64,000 nt of DNA from Sphingobacterium paludis (GTDB taxonomy: Bacteria; Bacteroidota; Bacteroidia; Sphingobacteriales; Sphingobacteriaceae). Position 1 is the first letter of the stretch. Every line of letters starts with the position of its first letter. The translations under genes were made by a program, and so were the position numbers. Shown here one piece after another: positions 15,806 through 25,933 of this stretch. The notes beneath the pieces are model-generated. The model saw only the letters and a program-made list of their open reading frames with translations. It was not told the DNA's origin and ran no database searches. The stretch lies in the NCBI RefSeq assembly GCF_004364125.1, contig NZ_SNZV01000002.1:310001-374000 (forward strand), read 5' to 3'.

Positions 15806-18235
15806 TCACTCATCCCGCAGGCTATTTACCGGATTGGCTTTTGCTGCCCGTATGGCCTGATAACTAATGGTCATTAAAGCGACCATGATGGATAAAAATC
15901 CAGCAAGGGCAAACATCCACCATTTGATATCAATACGATAGGCAAAATCTTCTAACCACTTGCTCATCGCCCACCAGGTCAGGGGTGTGCCGATGACGAC
16001 GGCAATCAGCACTAACCGCACAAAATCCTTCGAAATCATCACGAGAATACCAGAAATGGAGGCTCCCAGTACCTTGCGAATGCCGATCTCTTTCACACGT
16101 TGTTCTACGATAAATGTCGTCAGACCAAACAAACCTAGGCACGCGATAAAAACAGCCAAGATCGAAAAGGATATGGCTAATTTCCCTACCCGTTGCTCAA
16201 CCTTATACATGGCGTCAAAAGACTCATCCAGAAAATGATAGCTGAAGGGCAAGGCGGGCGAACGTGCTTTCCACTCCTGCTCAACGTTACCAATAAACTG
16301 CTTTAGGTCTGTTGAAGATACACGAAAAGCCGCAGCAGACCTGTTATTTCCCAAACGCATCACCAGGGGGCCTACATGCTGCCGCAACGATTCAAAGTGA
16401 AAGTTTTTGACGACCCCCACTACGGTATACGCCATACTTTCACCATCACCATAAGGCATATAAATTTTCTGGCCTACCGGATTTGCATAGCCCAACACTT
16501 TTGCAGCGGATTCGTTGATGAGCATACCGGTTGAATCGCTCCCGTATTGCCGGGAAAAATTTCTTCCTTGCGATATCTCCATCCCTAACGTAGGAATGTA
16601 GTCATAATCAATATCCCATCGTTGCGCATTGAACGAATTCGATTCATTCATCACCGGATCTTTCGAAAATGCATTATCGTTTCTGTCGGAATTAGCAACA
16701 GGTAGGAACCTCGCAAAACTGGATGATTGTACATCTGGCAACTGCGATATGCTATGCCTAAAAGATTCTGCATTTGCGCCCAACGCCTGTGTCCCTTTTA
16801 CGATAAGCACGTGATCTTTATCAAACCCAATTTTCTTATGCTGAATGAAATTAAGTTGTTGATAGATAATCATCGTGCCAGCGGCCAATGCTACAGAAGT
16901 TAAAAATTGAAAAACCACCAGACCACTCCGAAATTTGCTGCGTCGAAAACCGCCGTCTATCTTGCCCTTTAATACGGAAATCGGCTTAAACCGTGATAGA
17001 ACTAATGCTGGATAAATCCCTGCCAATCCTCCTACGACGAGCGTGAACAGCAAAAGCAGCAATAAGAAAGCTGGGCTAAATAAGTCAGCAAATGCCAACT
17101 CCTTACCTGCAATCGTATTGAAATAATGGAGAAAGAGAGCCGATAAACCAATGGCGAGTAAAAATGCCATCCAAACCATCAACATCGACTCCGTTAGAAA
17201 CTGCGTGATCAACCATTTTTTCTTCGATCCCAATACTTTACGCACGCCCACCTCTTTGGCCCTTGCTGCAGACCGTGCAGTAGAAAGGTTCATAAAGTTG
17301 ACACAGGCCAACAGTAACACGAAAATAGCTATGCATGAAAATATCCGAACATATTGTACATCGCCATTGACACCCAATTCTGGGTAACGATCCGAATGTA
17401 AGTGAATATCTTTTAGCGGCATTAAGGTGTATTGAATCTTGTTCCCGGAACGTTGGAAATCTTCCATCGAGTTGATGTCCATCAATTGACGGGCTTGCGG
17501 CAAGATGTGCTTCTGTATGATCTGCTCAAAATTACGATCGAAGCTGCGCACATCGGCACCATCTGCTAGGAGCACATAGGTGTGAAAATTATGACTTAAA
17601 AAGCTATTCCACGGATAATCAACCTGGTGCATCGAGAAGATAAAATCGAACTGGAAATGAGAGGTGCGGGGCATATCCTCGAATACGGCCGTGATTTTAT
17701 AAGGAGCTTCCTTCGCGTTATTGGTTTCAATAGATTTACCAATAACATCTGCCGTTCCAAAGTAACGTTTTGCTGCTGACTCACTAATCACCACGGTGTT
17801 TGGTTTGTTTAATCCATGCGCGGTCTCACCTGCAACCAACGGAATCGTAAAAACATCAAACAAGGTCGAATCAGCATACGCTATCTTTGCTTCATGGATA
17901 AATTGATCACCTCTTTTGAGCAGTCGGCCTCCGCTCGAATTGTAAAATCTGACGAATGCTTCGACTTCTGGATACTCGGCTTTCAGTGTTGCTCCCATGG
18001 GATCACTCGAGGTGGCTAGATGAAGGTCTGTTCCACCTATCGTCAAATCGCTGTTGATCCGATATATCCGATCCGATTTTTTATGATGCTGATCGTAGCG
18101 CAACTCATCGGTGACATACAATGCGATCAAAATAAAAGACGCCAGACTAATCGCTAAGCCGACAATGTTAATAACAGAAAAGGTTTTGTTCATTAACAGA
18201 TTGCGCCACGCTATTTTTATATAGTTTTTTAACAT
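15806..18235 (-). CDS. ABC transporter permease 4, doubled FtsX/MacB-PCD type
   Basis: An 809-residue permease with N-terminus MLKNYIKIAWRNLLMNKTFS. Coupling segments are AKEVGVRKVLGSK (about 319-331) and VKEIGIRKVLGAS (about 708-720). The second unit starts near 435 (FRSGLVVFQFLTSVALAAGT). The first periplasmic domain contains DLHLATSSDPMGATLKAEYP, a form shared with MacB-PCD domains, and a clear IGKSIE strand. It ends NPVNSLRDE. It lies 147 bp below permease 3 and 185 bp above permease 5. The gap upstream of its start holds at least three GTACTTAGAT-type units and no recognisable promoter, so read-through from upstream is the simplest expectation. Confidence 0.93.
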   Translation of the reverse strand: MLKNYIKIAWRNLLMNKTFSVINIVGLAISLASFILIALYVTDELRYDQHHKKSDRIYRINSDLTIGGTDLHLATSSDPMGATLKAEYPEVEAFVRFYNSSGGRLLKRGDQFIHEAKIAYADSTLFDVFTIPLVAGETAHGLNKPNTVVISESAAKRYFGTADVIGKSIETNNAKEAPYKITAVFEDMPRTSHFQFDFIFSMHQVDYPWNSFLSHNFHTYVLLADGADVRSFDRNFEQIIQKHILPQARQLMDINSMEDFQRSGNKIQYTLMPLKDIHLHSDRYPELGVNGDVQYVRIFSCIAIFVLLLACVNFMNLSTARSAARAKEVGVRKVLGSKKKWLITQFLTESMLMVWMAFLLAIGLSALFLHYFNTIAGKELAFADLFSPAFLLLLLLFTLVVGGLAGIYPALVLSRFKPISVLKGKIDGGFRRSKFRSGLVVFQFLTSVALAAGTMIIYQQLNFIQHKKIGFDKDHVLIVKGTQALGANAESFRHSISQLPDVQSSSFARFLPVANSDRNDNAFSKDPVMNESNSFNAQRWDIDYDYIPTLGMEISQGRNFSRQYGSDSTGMLINESAAKVLGYANPVGQKIYMPYGDGESMAYTVVGVVKNFHFESLRQHVGPLVMRLGNNRSAAAFRVSSTDLKQFIGNVEQEWKARSPALPFSYHFLDESFDAMYKVEQRVGKLAISFSILAVFIACLGLFGLTTFIVEQRVKEIGIRKVLGASISGILVMISKDFVRLVLIAVVIGTPLTWWAMSKWLEDFAYRIDIKWWMFALAGFLSIMVALMTISYQAIRAAKANPVNSLRDE

Positions 18236-18382
18236 TTGATAGTATTTAGATGACAGTACTTAGATTATAGATGATAGTACTTAGATTATAGATGACAGTA
18301 ATAATATTTTAGATTTCGACTATCATTTCCAACTCCAGTCTTTTTTACTTTTAACTTTTTAATTTTTACGTTTTAATTTTCA

Positions 18383-20794
18383 TCATTCATCTCGTAAGCT
18401 ATTTACTGGATTGGCATGAGCAGCGAATAGCGTCCGAGTAAGTAATACGCCTGTCGCTACGCCTATCAACCCTAAAGTGGAAGCTGCAAAAATCCACCAA
18501 CTTATGTCGGTTCGATATGCAAAGTCCTGAAGCCATTTGTTTACGAGAAACCAGGCTATTGGAAATGCAATTACGCAGGCTATGGTAACCAACACGAGTA
18601 CATTTTTCAACAAGAGAAAGACGATCTGTGCTATCGTAGCTCCAAGTACTTTACGAATTCCAATTTCTTTAGCCCGTTGGTTTGCCGTGAATATTGCCAA
18701 TCCAAAAAGGCCTAATCCAGCGATAACAACGGATAAGGCCACCGCCCACCGCAGAAGTTGGGATAGCTGCTCTTCTTTAAAATAGAAGCCCGCGATAGTT
18801 TCGTCTAGAAATTTATATTCAAAACTATCATCTGGAAATAGTACTGTATATTCCTTCGCAATTTTGTCGATGGCTGCTTTCCAGTTTTCCGGGTGATGTT
18901 GATCCAAAGCAACGTGCATTACATAACCTTTATCATCTCCCCAATAGATTAGCGGACGAATTTCATAATGTGCAGAAGCGACGTCGAAATCTTTCATCAC
19001 CCCCACAACCGTTAACTCACCTCCGTTTAGTGACAGGCCAATAGCATCCTCCGCGGATTTTAGATTTAATAAGCCTAGCGCTTTTTCGTTGATCAATGCC
19101 TCGCTCGTAGTATCAAGCAACCTAATATTACGGCCGGCCACCAATGGGATGTTGTAAACAGCGAGGTAATTTTCATCCCCTGTTCTAGAATCCAGTGTAA
19201 GTATCTTACTCGCGGTATCGCCAGCCGTCGTTATCGTGGTATTCATCCAGCCCGCGAATGCAGGCGATTGATTTCCGAAACTGAGCGCCTTAATTTCGGG
19301 GATCGCTTCAAGCTTGGTTTTTAATAATTTTCCTTTGTCACTGTTGTTCATCAAGCCTGGGATATAAAAATTAATGATCGCATCTTTTCTAAAACCCATG
19401 TCCTTATTTGTCGCGAATTGGATTTGTTTGCTAACAACCAACACAGCAACCAGAAATACCTGAGCCAACACAAATTGGAAAACTGTCAATGTTTTGCGGA
19501 TGCTACTGCTTCTGGAAAGGTTGCTATTTTTTGATAGTTGATTTTTTAAAGCCAATACCGGAGCATAGCCTGTAAGCACCCAAGCCGGATAGAAGCCAGC
19601 AAGGAAAGTGACAAGGATCAACTGAACGAAAAGAAACAAGCCGATACTCATAGTTGGTATATTTCGCCAAGTAAGTCCTTTTGGAATAAAACCGTCAAAG
19701 GCTTGCAGCAATAGCGGGAGAAGGAGTATGGATAGGAGCGTGGCTACAAAAGCCACGACAAATGTTTCCGTGAGAAACTGCCATACCAGTTTTCGTTTAG
19801 AGCTGCCTAAGGTCTTGCGGATTCCGATCTCTTTTGCACGCTCAATAGATTGCGCGGTGGATAGATTTACAAAGTTGATAATCCCGAGCGATAAAAGGAA
19901 AAGTGCCAGTATCAGTAGGTTACGTAACGTTTCTGGTTTTATCGCTGAATAGTTAAACTCCGTATTAAAATGTACATCCGCTATAGGCTGTAGCTTAAAT
20001 TTATCTTTCCAACCATCGATATCGATTTTTTTATTATTGGATACAAAGGCTAGAATATCTGCTTCCAATTGAGCAGGCGAAGTGCCTGCTTTAAGCTTGA
20101 CTAAGCACTGATTGGCATCCGAGTAGTTGCTCCATCCATCCCAACCAAAGCTTTGTTTTAAGCTGTGATACTGTGGGATAGTGGCGACAGCAATAAAACT
20201 TGAAAATTTAAAATCGGAGCTATAGGCCATTTCCTCTACTACCCCGCCTATTTCTAGGACAATGGAGTCGCCAAAAATAAAAGTCTTGCCCAATACCTCC
20301 GCTGCCGAGCTCTTCGGAAAGTAGCGCAATAGGTCTTTATCAGTTAGAATCGCCATATTCTGCTGTTCCAGCGATGCTGCCGATCCCGAAAGCCATACAT
20401 GCGGATAGAAGTCAAAATACTGCTTATTGGTAAATACAAAGTCGTTTTCTTTGTTGAATACCCTCGGCTCGCCGCTCGCCGCATCGGAAACTTTGATTTT
20501 AGCATTTCTATTTTTAAATACAGGCACCACCGATTCGATACCCGTCAAATCCGTTTCCAAGGTGCGTACCAATGGAACCAAAGTACCCGCATTTTTAAAA
20601 TCACCATCACTAACTAATCGATATACGCGATCCCGATCCGATACGTTCTTATCAAAGCTGAAATCATATTGGATCAGCAGGAAGATAACCAATGTTGCGC
20701 TGATACCAATTGCTAAACTTAGGATATTTATACCCGTAATCACCTTGTTTTTCAAGATGTAACGAACCGCTGTTTTTAAAAAATTCCTTAGCAT
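18383..20794 (-). CDS. ABC transporter permease 3, doubled FtsX/MacB-PCD type
   Basis: An 803-residue permease. The N-terminus (MLRNFLKTAVRYILKNKVIT) lacks the IAWRN motif of most paralogues. Coupling segments are AKEIGIRKTLGSS (about 314-326) and AKEIGIRKVLGAT (about 701-713). Its periplasmic domains are among the most distinct of the set: the first has KNRNAKIKVSDAASGEPRVF, the second has TTAGDTASKILTLDS. With permease 1 it shares the IGIRKTLG form of the first coupling segment and a PSE/SSAAEVLGKTF-type turn, suggesting they form a subgroup. It ends NPVNSLRDE. The substrate is unknown. Confidence 0.92.
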   Translation of the reverse strand: MLRNFLKTAVRYILKNKVITGINILSLAIGISATLVIFLLIQYDFSFDKNVSDRDRVYRLVSDGDFKNAGTLVPLVRTLETDLTGIESVVPVFKNRNAKIKVSDAASGEPRVFNKENDFVFTNKQYFDFYPHVWLSGSAASLEQQNMAILTDKDLLRYFPKSSAAEVLGKTFIFGDSIVLEIGGVVEEMAYSSDFKFSSFIAVATIPQYHSLKQSFGWDGWSNYSDANQCLVKLKAGTSPAQLEADILAFVSNNKKIDIDGWKDKFKLQPIADVHFNTEFNYSAIKPETLRNLLILALFLLSLGIINFVNLSTAQSIERAKEIGIRKTLGSSKRKLVWQFLTETFVVAFVATLLSILLLPLLLQAFDGFIPKGLTWRNIPTMSIGLFLFVQLILVTFLAGFYPAWVLTGYAPVLALKNQLSKNSNLSRSSSIRKTLTVFQFVLAQVFLVAVLVVSKQIQFATNKDMGFRKDAIINFYIPGLMNNSDKGKLLKTKLEAIPEIKALSFGNQSPAFAGWMNTTITTAGDTASKILTLDSRTGDENYLAVYNIPLVAGRNIRLLDTTSEALINEKALGLLNLKSAEDAIGLSLNGGELTVVGVMKDFDVASAHYEIRPLIYWGDDKGYVMHVALDQHHPENWKAAIDKIAKEYTVLFPDDSFEYKFLDETIAGFYFKEEQLSQLLRWAVALSVVIAGLGLFGLAIFTANQRAKEIGIRKVLGATIAQIVFLLLKNVLVLVTIACVIAFPIAWFLVNKWLQDFAYRTDISWWIFAASTLGLIGVATGVLLTRTLFAAHANPVNSLRDE

Positions 20795-20865
20795 GATAAA
20801 GTATTTAGATATAGATAATAGTACTTAGATTATAGATGTTAGATCGAAGACTTTTCAATTTTGAT

Positions 20866-20904
20866 TTTTTAACCGAGCGTAGCGAGCTCATCGAAGATAA
20901 TTTT
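20866..20904 (+). repeat. 39-bp inverted repeat, left arm (flanks permease 2)
   Basis: Positions 20866-20904 are an exact reverse complement of 23394-23432, running from TTTTTAACCGAGCGTAG to CGAAGATAATTTT. The two arms sit in the gaps directly below and above permease 2, enclosing only that gene. The core GAGCGTAGCGAGCTC is itself partly palindromic. Confidence 0.9.
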
Positions 20905-20927
20905 TACTTCTCACTTTTAACTTTGCA

Positions 20928-23372
20928 TCACTCATCTCGCAGACTGCTGACCGGATTCATGCGGGCTGTTCGTATGGCATGGTAGCAAATTGTTCCCATA
21001 GCGATCAACAGACTCATGCCACCCGTCAGCACAAAAACCCACCACTTTACTTCGGTTCTGTAGCTAAAATCTTGTAACCAAACATGCATGGCCCACCAAG
21101 CTATCGGCGTGGCAATAAGCAGCGCTAACAACACCAATTTCAGGAAGCCGAACGACAGCAATTGGATAATGCCGGCAACACTTGCTCCCAACACCTTGCG
21201 CACGCCGATCTCTTTTGTACGTTGTGCTGTAGTGTAGGCGGCCAAGCCGAATAACCCCAAACACGCGATAAAAATCGTGATGATGGCAAAGGCTGTAAAA
21301 ATCTGCTGTGTACGCTGTACATCGTTATATAGCGCTGCAAAACCTTCGTCTAGAAAGCTGTATTGAATTTTTTGCTGTGGCGAAAACTTATCCCAAACCT
21401 TGGTGATGTGATCTATTGTCCGCGCGGGATCCGTAGTCTTGATCTTGATCGATATGAGGGAGTTGCTTCCACCGATTGCCAAGCACAACGGATCTAAGCC
21501 TTCTTCTCGCAACGAACCAAAAATAAAGTCTTCCACAACCCCGATAATGGTATAGGTATTTCCATTTGTGATGTGTGCGCCGATCGGATCCTTTATACCC
21601 AGTTCCTGAACCATCTTTTGGTTAACGATCACCGCCGCTGAATCAGAAGCTATGGCCATATTAAAGTTTCTGCCAGCAATCAAATTTAGCCCAAAAGTGG
21701 CGATGTAATCTTTATCCACCACCCAAAATTGACCTCCTTTGCCAGCTTCCTCTTGTTGTTTTCCTTCAAGGTTGAAACTATTGCCGTTTCGTTTGGAACC
21801 GTCAATATTGACAGGAATGTAATCACTAATCGCTACGCTTTGTACAGCAGGAATGTTGTTGAGCTCATCTTTAAACGTTTTCGCCTGATTGCCTAACGTT
21901 GTTGTTCCGTGCAACACCAATACTTGGTCTTTATTAAAACCCACATCTTTATTTAGAATAAAATTCAGTTGTTGATTGATAATAAGCGTGCCGATGATAA
22001 GCATGATCGAGGTCGCAAATTGGAACACCACTAATCCATTTCGAAAAAGTGAACTTCCACTTGTTGGAGAAACCTTGCCCTTCAATACAGCGATAGGTTT
22101 GAATCCCGATAGAAACAGTGCCGGATAGATGCCTGATAGCAGCCCTAACGCGGTTGTGGCAAGCAGCGTCGAAGGGATAAAGTACCAACTGTTCCACGGA
22201 ATATGGAGATTCTTGTCCGCTAGATTATTAAAGATGGGCAGCAGCAAGAAGCTGATCGCGATGCCTAGCAAAACCGAAATAACGCTATATAATAGCGACT
22301 CGGTAATAAACTGGCTGATTAACGCCTTTCTACTGGAACCTATGGTCTTTCTCACACCGACTTCCTTCGCTCTCGTGCTGGCATTAGCAGTCGACAGGTT
22401 GATAAAATTGATAGCCGCAATGATCAAGATAAAACTTGCTATGCCGGCAAAGATCCAGACGACTTTGATGTCGCCTCGCTTTTGGGTTTCTATCTTGTAA
22501 TCTTGTATGTCTGTAGAATGAAGATGTATATTCTCGAGAGGCTGTAATACAAATTTCGCCGAATGGAGAATGGGGTTTACCTGCATACCAGCCTGTAACA
22601 TAGCCGGGATATAATGATCGTTGACGTAAGATTTTGTTAGCTGTTCTGCTAATAACGCTGTATTTGTCTCTTTTTTTACTTTGATATACGTGCTATAATT
22701 GCTCGCTACCCAATTTTGCTGTTCGCCAGGATAAAAGTCTATGCCCGATAGTGTCATAAAGAAATCAAAGCCGTACAGGTGCGAATTGCTGGGTACATCT
22801 TCGATAACGGCATGAATTGTATACGGCTTGTCTTCATCGTTGTTTAGGTAAATGATCTTTCCAATCGGATCACCTTTGAAATATTTTTCAGCCTTGCTTT
22901 TTGTAATCACGATACTATTGGGCTCGTCGAGTGCATGGGTTAACGAACCGAATACAGTTTGCAAGGGCAGCATATCCAAGAGCGACTGATCCACATAAGT
23001 AAAGCCATTGTCGGAGAAATTCTCTGGATTTTCGTTGGTGGATAGTTGGTTGGTTCCCGCACCAAAAAGCGGGTTGGAAAGCATTCGGCCCATCGCTTCT
23101 ATTGCAGGAAACTCCTCCTTGAAAGTAGGCCCGGCAGGGGCGGGTAGGGAAATGCCTTTCCGCACAACGTTATCCTGCTTCGCAACGCCAACCAACCGGA
23201 ATATCTGATCCGCCTCTGGATAAAATTTGTCATAGCTTAGTTCATGCTGCACAAAGAGGGCAATAAGCAAGGAGACCGCAATGCCGAATGCGAACCCGCC
23301 GATTTTAATGATAGAGAAAAGCTTCTGATTGCGAAGGTTTCTCCAGGCTATTTTAATGTCGTTTTTGATCAT
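20928..23372 (-). CDS. ABC transporter permease 2, flanked by inverted repeats
   Basis: The permease is 814 residues from the chosen start; an ATG two codons upstream (23378) would add Met-Ile. I chose the inner start because MIKNDIKIAWRN then aligns with the paralogues. Coupling segments are AKEVGVRKTIGSS (about 328-340) and TKEIGVRKVLGAS (about 715-727). The second unit starts near 444 (FRNGLVVFQFATSIMLIIGT). It is the longest member, with extra residues in the first periplasmic domain. It ends NPVSSLRDE. The gene is enclosed by a perfect 39-bp inverted repeat (20866-20904 and 23394-23432), so recombination could invert it relative to its promoter; this is untested. Confidence 0.92.
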   Translation of the reverse strand: MIKNDIKIAWRNLRNQKLFSIIKIGGFAFGIAVSLLIALFVQHELSYDKFYPEADQIFRLVGVAKQDNVVRKGISLPAPAGPTFKEEFPAIEAMGRMLSNPLFGAGTNQLSTNENPENFSDNGFTYVDQSLLDMLPLQTVFGSLTHALDEPNSIVITKSKAEKYFKGDPIGKIIYLNNDEDKPYTIHAVIEDVPSNSHLYGFDFFMTLSGIDFYPGEQQNWVASNYSTYIKVKKETNTALLAEQLTKSYVNDHYIPAMLQAGMQVNPILHSAKFVLQPLENIHLHSTDIQDYKIETQKRGDIKVVWIFAGIASFILIIAAINFINLSTANASTRAKEVGVRKTIGSSRKALISQFITESLLYSVISVLLGIAISFLLLPIFNNLADKNLHIPWNSWYFIPSTLLATTALGLLSGIYPALFLSGFKPIAVLKGKVSPTSGSSLFRNGLVVFQFATSIMLIIGTLIINQQLNFILNKDVGFNKDQVLVLHGTTTLGNQAKTFKDELNNIPAVQSVAISDYIPVNIDGSKRNGNSFNLEGKQQEEAGKGGQFWVVDKDYIATFGLNLIAGRNFNMAIASDSAAVIVNQKMVQELGIKDPIGAHITNGNTYTIIGVVEDFIFGSLREEGLDPLCLAIGGSNSLISIKIKTTDPARTIDHITKVWDKFSPQQKIQYSFLDEGFAALYNDVQRTQQIFTAFAIITIFIACLGLFGLAAYTTAQRTKEIGVRKVLGASVAGIIQLLSFGFLKLVLLALLIATPIAWWAMHVWLQDFSYRTEVKWWVFVLTGGMSLLIAMGTICYHAIRTARMNPVSSLRDE

Positions 23373-23393
23373 GATCAAAAAAAGTAAAAATTC

Positions 23394-23432
23394 AAAATTA
23401 TCTTCGATGAGCTCGCTACGCTCGGTTAAAAA
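23394..23432 (-). repeat. 39-bp inverted repeat, right arm (flanks permease 2)
   Basis: Exact reverse complement of 20866-20904; see that entry. It lies 21 bp upstream of the permease 2 start and before the heptamer tract at 23476-23510. Confidence 0.9.
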
Positions 23433-23475
23433 GTAAAAAACTTCTGTAGTGACGCTAACTGAGAAAGTGACTTTT

Positions 23476-23510
23476 CACTACTCACTACTCACTACTCACT
23501 ACTCACTACT
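23476..23510. repeat. Heptanucleotide tandem repeat (CACTACT)x5 after permease 1
   Basis: Five exact copies of a 7-bp unit lie just downstream of the permease 1 stop (23516-23518). On the coding strand the unit reads AGTAGTG, so TGA and TAG recur every 7 bases and fall in all three frames. Shorter, degenerate versions follow the stops of permease 7 (about 7874-7910) and permease 9 (about 2808-2820). Confidence 0.85.
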
Positions 23511-23515
23511 CACAA

Positions 23516-25933
23516 TCACTCGTCTCGTAAACTATCTACAGGTTTAACTACTGCAGCTTTGATAGCTTGATAGCCAACTGTCATTAAAGCAATGCCAATG
23601 GCTAATAAACCGGCTACGATAAAAATCCACCATTGAATTTCTATTCGGTATGCAAAATTATCTAACCAATTGTGCATTGCCCACCAAACAAGCGGTGTAG
23701 CAATTACGATCGCGGTAATCACGAGCACAACAAAATCCTTAGAGAGCATAGCTACTATTCTGCTGATCGAGGCGCCTAAAACTTTTCGTATACCTATTTC
23801 TTTTGTACGTTGAAAGGCGGTGAGTGTGGCAAGCCCAAAAAGCCCGAAACAGCTTATTAAAATCGTTATGCCAGTCGCTAAATCAATTAGTTTGGCAGCG
23901 CGATATTCTTTTTCGTAAATATTTTTGATTTTTTCCTCATTAAATTTGAATTCAAATGGCGCATTTGGATAAAGCGACTTCCATTCCTTTTCCATGATGG
24001 CAATGGCTTTTGGCCATTGTTTTCGCTCGGTGGGTAATTTGATATGAAAGAATTGTAGTTGGCTCGAGATGTTTGAAGAACCTAAAATCAACGGTCCTAC
24101 TTTTTGATGCAGTGAACTTTGGTTAAAATCTTTAAACACACCCACTATAGGATAAGTAGCATTGTCCGATCTAACGAGTTGTTTGCCGATTGCTTCCCGA
24201 GGATGCTTTATGCCCAAGGACTTTAACGCAGATTCGTTAATGAGCACCTCACGCATCGTATCTGTAAAATGAATATTCTTGCCCGCCAGCAATTGTATTT
24301 GGTAAAGATCTATGTAATCTTCGTCTATATATTTGCGCGGCGAATTAAGCTGAATACGTCCGGTATCAGCTGTGAAATAGTATATGCTTCCCCAGTACAT
24401 CTTGTTGAGAGGCTCGTGGCCTAGGGAAATACCTTCGATCTCCGGATGTTTTTTTAGGGCCTCTTTGTACAATAATGGGCTTACTTCGCTATTCTGGTAA
24501 GACTTGTAAGGCATCCTGATGTTGACAACAGCGTTATATTTAAATCCCAGGTCGGTATGTAATATAAAGTCCAGCTGCTGACTCATTACCAACGCACTAA
24601 CGATAAAAAACTGGGCAATAATAAATTGAAAAACTATCAATGACTTCCGTAGTGTTAATCGGGTTCCACGAATTTTTGTTTCGACCTTACCTTTTAAGGT
24701 CTCAATAGAACGTAGTTTGTTAATGAGATACGCAGGGTATAGGCTGGATACTATGGATATGAGAATCAGGAGACCTATTAGAAATAAGGCTAGTAATACG
24801 GTGTTGTCATAATCAGCTATCCCCACCGGAATGAATTCTGGGAAAATAAATTTGAAAAGGGAAACGATTGGAAAGGATAGAAGTAATGCAAAGGCACTAA
24901 CGCACAACGTTTCCATTAAAAAACTTACCGTAATATGTATAGGGCGTACGCCCAAGGTTTTACGTATGCCAATTTCTTTGGCGCGTTGTGGGATTTGTGC
25001 CGTGCTCAGGTTGATGTAGTTAATGCAAGCCAGTAAAAGCAGAAAGGATCCAATGGCGATTAAACCGTACATGACCTTCTTATCGGATGCAATGCCTTCT
25101 GTATCGTATGCTGCATCGAAGTGTTTTGTGCGCAACGCAAAAGTCTCAAATTTAGAAGCTGAATCAAACGAAGCATGATCTTTCGCCGCTACCTGGTTAT
25201 ATTGCTTTTGAGCAGCCTGTAGGAGTGCTCTTACCGATGCCTCATTTTTCGATTTTATATATAAAACATGGTTAGAATTGAAACTATGCCAATCGTGATT
25301 AGACCATTCTTTCTCGGGTATCGGTATGAAAATAGACGATTGAAAGCTACTCGGGAATGCTAGCATCTTAACAACGCCAGTGATCTGGAATTCTGTACTA
25401 TCGGCGCGGATCGTTTTACCGACTAATTCGGAAGGCTTCATGTTTGGGAAATAGAGGGCCGCTCGATCCTCACGAAGCACTATACTGTGCGGGGCTGCGA
25501 GTGCGGTTTCCGGATTTCCTGCTAGCCATTCATAGGGAAGCATCTTAAAATAGCTGCTTTTGGTTCCTGCAATGGGATGTTCTTCATAAACGTCGGGCTC
25601 AGTTCCGTCAGCTTTCGAAATAAATAACCTTTCAAAATGTTGGTTGTACACGGGTACAATCAGCGCATCGGGCAATGCTTGGTCAGTCATTATTGGTGCC
25701 ATGCCTAACGGAATACCGGCAAAACCTTTCGAAGGATTAGGCACATCATCTACACAAACGACTTGCCGGATATCATCAACCTCAGGAATGTGTTGGTCAA
25801 AACTAAACTCATAGTGTACAACCCTAAACACAATCCAACAGGCGCTGATACCAATGGCCAAACCGAAGATATTTAGAGCTGTGAACAAGCGATTCCGCCA
25901 TAACTGTCTAACTGTAATTTTAAGATTTAACAT
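23516..25933 (-). CDS. ABC transporter permease 1, first permease after the ATPase
   Basis: An 805-residue permease starting MLNLKITVRQLWRNRLFTALN, with QLWRN in place of IAWRN. Coupling segments are AKEIGIRKTLGVR (about 312-324) and TKEIGIRKVLGAS (about 705-717). The second unit starts near 427 (LRKSLIVFQFIIAQFFIVSA). It ends KPVDSLRDE. It lies only 73 bp downstream of the ATPase gene, the shortest gap before any permease in the array, so it is the most likely dedicated partner of that ATPase, and the rest of the array may have grown from it by duplication. This order is inference; a tree of the ten proteins would test it. Confidence 0.93.
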   Translation of the reverse strand: MLNLKITVRQLWRNRLFTALNIFGLAIGISACWIVFRVVHYEFSFDQHIPEVDDIRQVVCVDDVPNPSKGFAGIPLGMAPIMTDQALPDALIVPVYNQHFERLFISKADGTEPDVYEEHPIAGTKSSYFKMLPYEWLAGNPETALAAPHSIVLREDRAALYFPNMKPSELVGKTIRADSTEFQITGVVKMLAFPSSFQSSIFIPIPEKEWSNHDWHSFNSNHVLYIKSKNEASVRALLQAAQKQYNQVAAKDHASFDSASKFETFALRTKHFDAAYDTEGIASDKKVMYGLIAIGSFLLLLACINYINLSTAQIPQRAKEIGIRKTLGVRPIHITVSFLMETLCVSAFALLLSFPIVSLFKFIFPEFIPVGIADYDNTVLLALFLIGLLILISIVSSLYPAYLINKLRSIETLKGKVETKIRGTRLTLRKSLIVFQFIIAQFFIVSALVMSQQLDFILHTDLGFKYNAVVNIRMPYKSYQNSEVSPLLYKEALKKHPEIEGISLGHEPLNKMYWGSIYYFTADTGRIQLNSPRKYIDEDYIDLYQIQLLAGKNIHFTDTMREVLINESALKSLGIKHPREAIGKQLVRSDNATYPIVGVFKDFNQSSLHQKVGPLILGSSNISSQLQFFHIKLPTERKQWPKAIAIMEKEWKSLYPNAPFEFKFNEEKIKNIYEKEYRAAKLIDLATGITILISCFGLFGLATLTAFQRTKEIGIRKVLGASISRIVAMLSKDFVVLVITAIVIATPLVWWAMHNWLDNFAYRIEIQWWIFIVAGLLAIGIALMTVGYQAIKAAVVKPVDSLRDE

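Noticed and set aside
20866..23432. Insertion sequence or composite transposon bounded by the 39-bp repeats
   Set aside because: The enclosed gene is an ordinary permease paralogue; there is no transposase and no target-site duplication that I can see.
23476..23510. Short regular repeat that might be a CRISPR array
   Set aside because: The unit is 7 bp with no spacers, and no cas genes are present.
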